From an uncultured Bacteroidales bacterium (GTDB lineage Bacteria; Bacteroidota; Bacteroidia; Bacteroidales; Porphyromonadaceae), in contig CAMYPM010000002.1 of the NCBI GenBank assembly GCA_947290775.1, positions 85,991 through 149,990 of the forward strand: 64,000 nucleotides of DNA, read 5' to 3'. The stretch's first letter is position 1. Each line of letters begins with the position of its first letter. Positions 63,872 through 64,000 of this stretch are shown here, in pieces. The notes under the pieces were generated by a model. It was not told the DNA's origin. It was given only the letters and a program-made list of their open reading frames with translations, and ran no database searches. The position numbers and the translations under genes are program-made.

Positions 63872-63899
63872 TTTGGAAGTGAAAATTTTTTTATCTTTG
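63872..63899 (+). promoter_or_regulatory. Fifth array promoter, in front of an unrelated sequence
   Basis: TTTG (63872-63875), 16 bases, TATCTTTG (63892-63899), with the same GAAGTGAAA spacer as the array units. It is the only copy with an exact TTTG -33. After it, the sequence no longer resembles the 89-nt RNA. Confidence 0.6.
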
Positions 63900-63903
63900 T
63901 CAT

Positions 63904-64000
63904 CAGAAAGAGGCAGATTCTGAGTTCCCGCTACGACGGCGGAGCTGCTACTCTTCGTGGTTCCGTTCTGATAACCCTCTGCCACATTGGTAGCGTGTGG
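63904..64000 (+). other. Start of an unidentified structured transcript (cut by window end)
   Basis: Directly after the fifth promoter. TCAGAA (63903-63908) can pair with TTCTGA at 63918-63923 or with TTCTGA at 63966-63971, two mutually exclusive folds. CTACGA pairs with TCGTGG inside the larger fold, and GGCAGA (63912-63917) can pair with TCTGCC (63978-63983), crossing the main helix. No reading frame of note is open. It could be a leader or a structured RNA; I cannot name it, and it does not match tmRNA or RNase P RNA as I know them. Confidence 0.4.

Larger units (their letters stand above)
63346..63876 (+). repeat. Tandem array of four ~130-bp units, each promoter-RNA-terminator
   Basis: Four direct copies with starts spaced 130, 131 and 135 bases apart (unit anchors near 63351, 63481, 63612, 63747). 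Each copy has a TATCTTTG box, a predicted 89-base transcript and a hairpin with a T-run. Length differences between copies fall only in the promoter T-run and the linkers between units; the predicted transcript itself is exactly 89 bases in all four. The fifth copy keeps only the promoter. This layout is unlike CRISPR or an ordinary satellite. Transcription is inferred. Confidence 0.85.

Noticed and set aside
63549..63872. Minus-strand repeat protein across the tandem array (SLVGKDKKLLSL-type repeats)
   Set aside because: The unit lengths 130 and 131 are not multiples of three, so the frame breaks between copies, while the plus-strand RNA features (promoter, helices, terminator, equal 89-nt length) hold in every copy. 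The open frame is a by-product of the repeat.
63346..63876. CRISPR array
   Set aside because: The copies have no unique spacers of constant length and the whole unit is repeated; no cas gene is nearby.
63904..64000. tmRNA or RNase P RNA at the right edge
   Set aside because: None of the conserved landmark sequences I know for those RNAs is present in the visible part.
1..64000. tRNA and rRNA genes
   Set aside because: All intergenic stretches were read for tRNA T-loop and acceptor patterns and none was convincing.

Overview
The window looks like chromosomal DNA of a Bacteroidota anaerobe, most likely Porphyromonas or a close relative (inference). The sequence supports this with a complete moxR-DUF58-bat operon, a GldE-like protein, a T9SS-type C-terminal sorting domain, DUF5689/BACON lipoproteins beside a TonB receptor, a fused SecDF, weak Shine-Dalgarno sequences and repeated TAnnTTTG promoter boxes. 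No transposase, phage gene, CRISPR array, rRNA or tRNA was recognised. Apart from the far right end, this is mostly core genome.

Left part (1-10 kb): a truncated tonB, then on the minus strand the operon moxR-DUF58-hypothetical-batA-batB-batC-batD-batE-PAP2, tightly packed with ATGA overlaps and closed by an intrinsic terminator at about 1 kb. From 10 to 20 kb: a secreted protein with a duplicated domain, a rubrerythrin with rubredoxin-like modules at both ends, the set PPTase/gldE/ssb/O-methyltransferase, and aroQ and xerD diverging from a palindromic double promoter. From 18 to 24 kb: the minus-strand set glyS-FKBP-surE-lpxB, and dnaA with a 0.5 kb possible origin region.

From 24 to 36 kb: metK, whose leader carries a good match to a SAM-II riboswitch behind a strong promoter; glmS and a BI-1 protein; a DUF2807 protein; secDF; a lipoprotein metalloprotease; and superoxide dismutase. 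From 36 to 52 kb, mostly plus strand: glucan phosphorylase, typA/bipA, a small barrel protein, yajC-ybbR-coaE, and a likely seven-gene run lysS-gpsA-pgi-DUF4290-murA-rimM-dxr. From 52 to 63 kb, minus strand: guaA-panB-LysM/periplasmic-binding protein-barrel protein, then a TonB receptor with two DUF5689 lipoproteins ended by a 12-bp-stem terminator.

The most unusual part is the right end (63.3-64.0 kb). It holds four tandem units. Each has a promoter-like TATCTTTG box, a predicted RNA of exactly 89 nt with conserved pairing, and a terminator hairpin with a T-run. A fifth copy of the promoter then precedes an unrelated but structured sequence that runs off the window. I read this as a tandem array of small-RNA genes. 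In addition, five intergenic clusters of a roughly 22-nt motif (ATCTRTAYCTTT) are scattered through the window.
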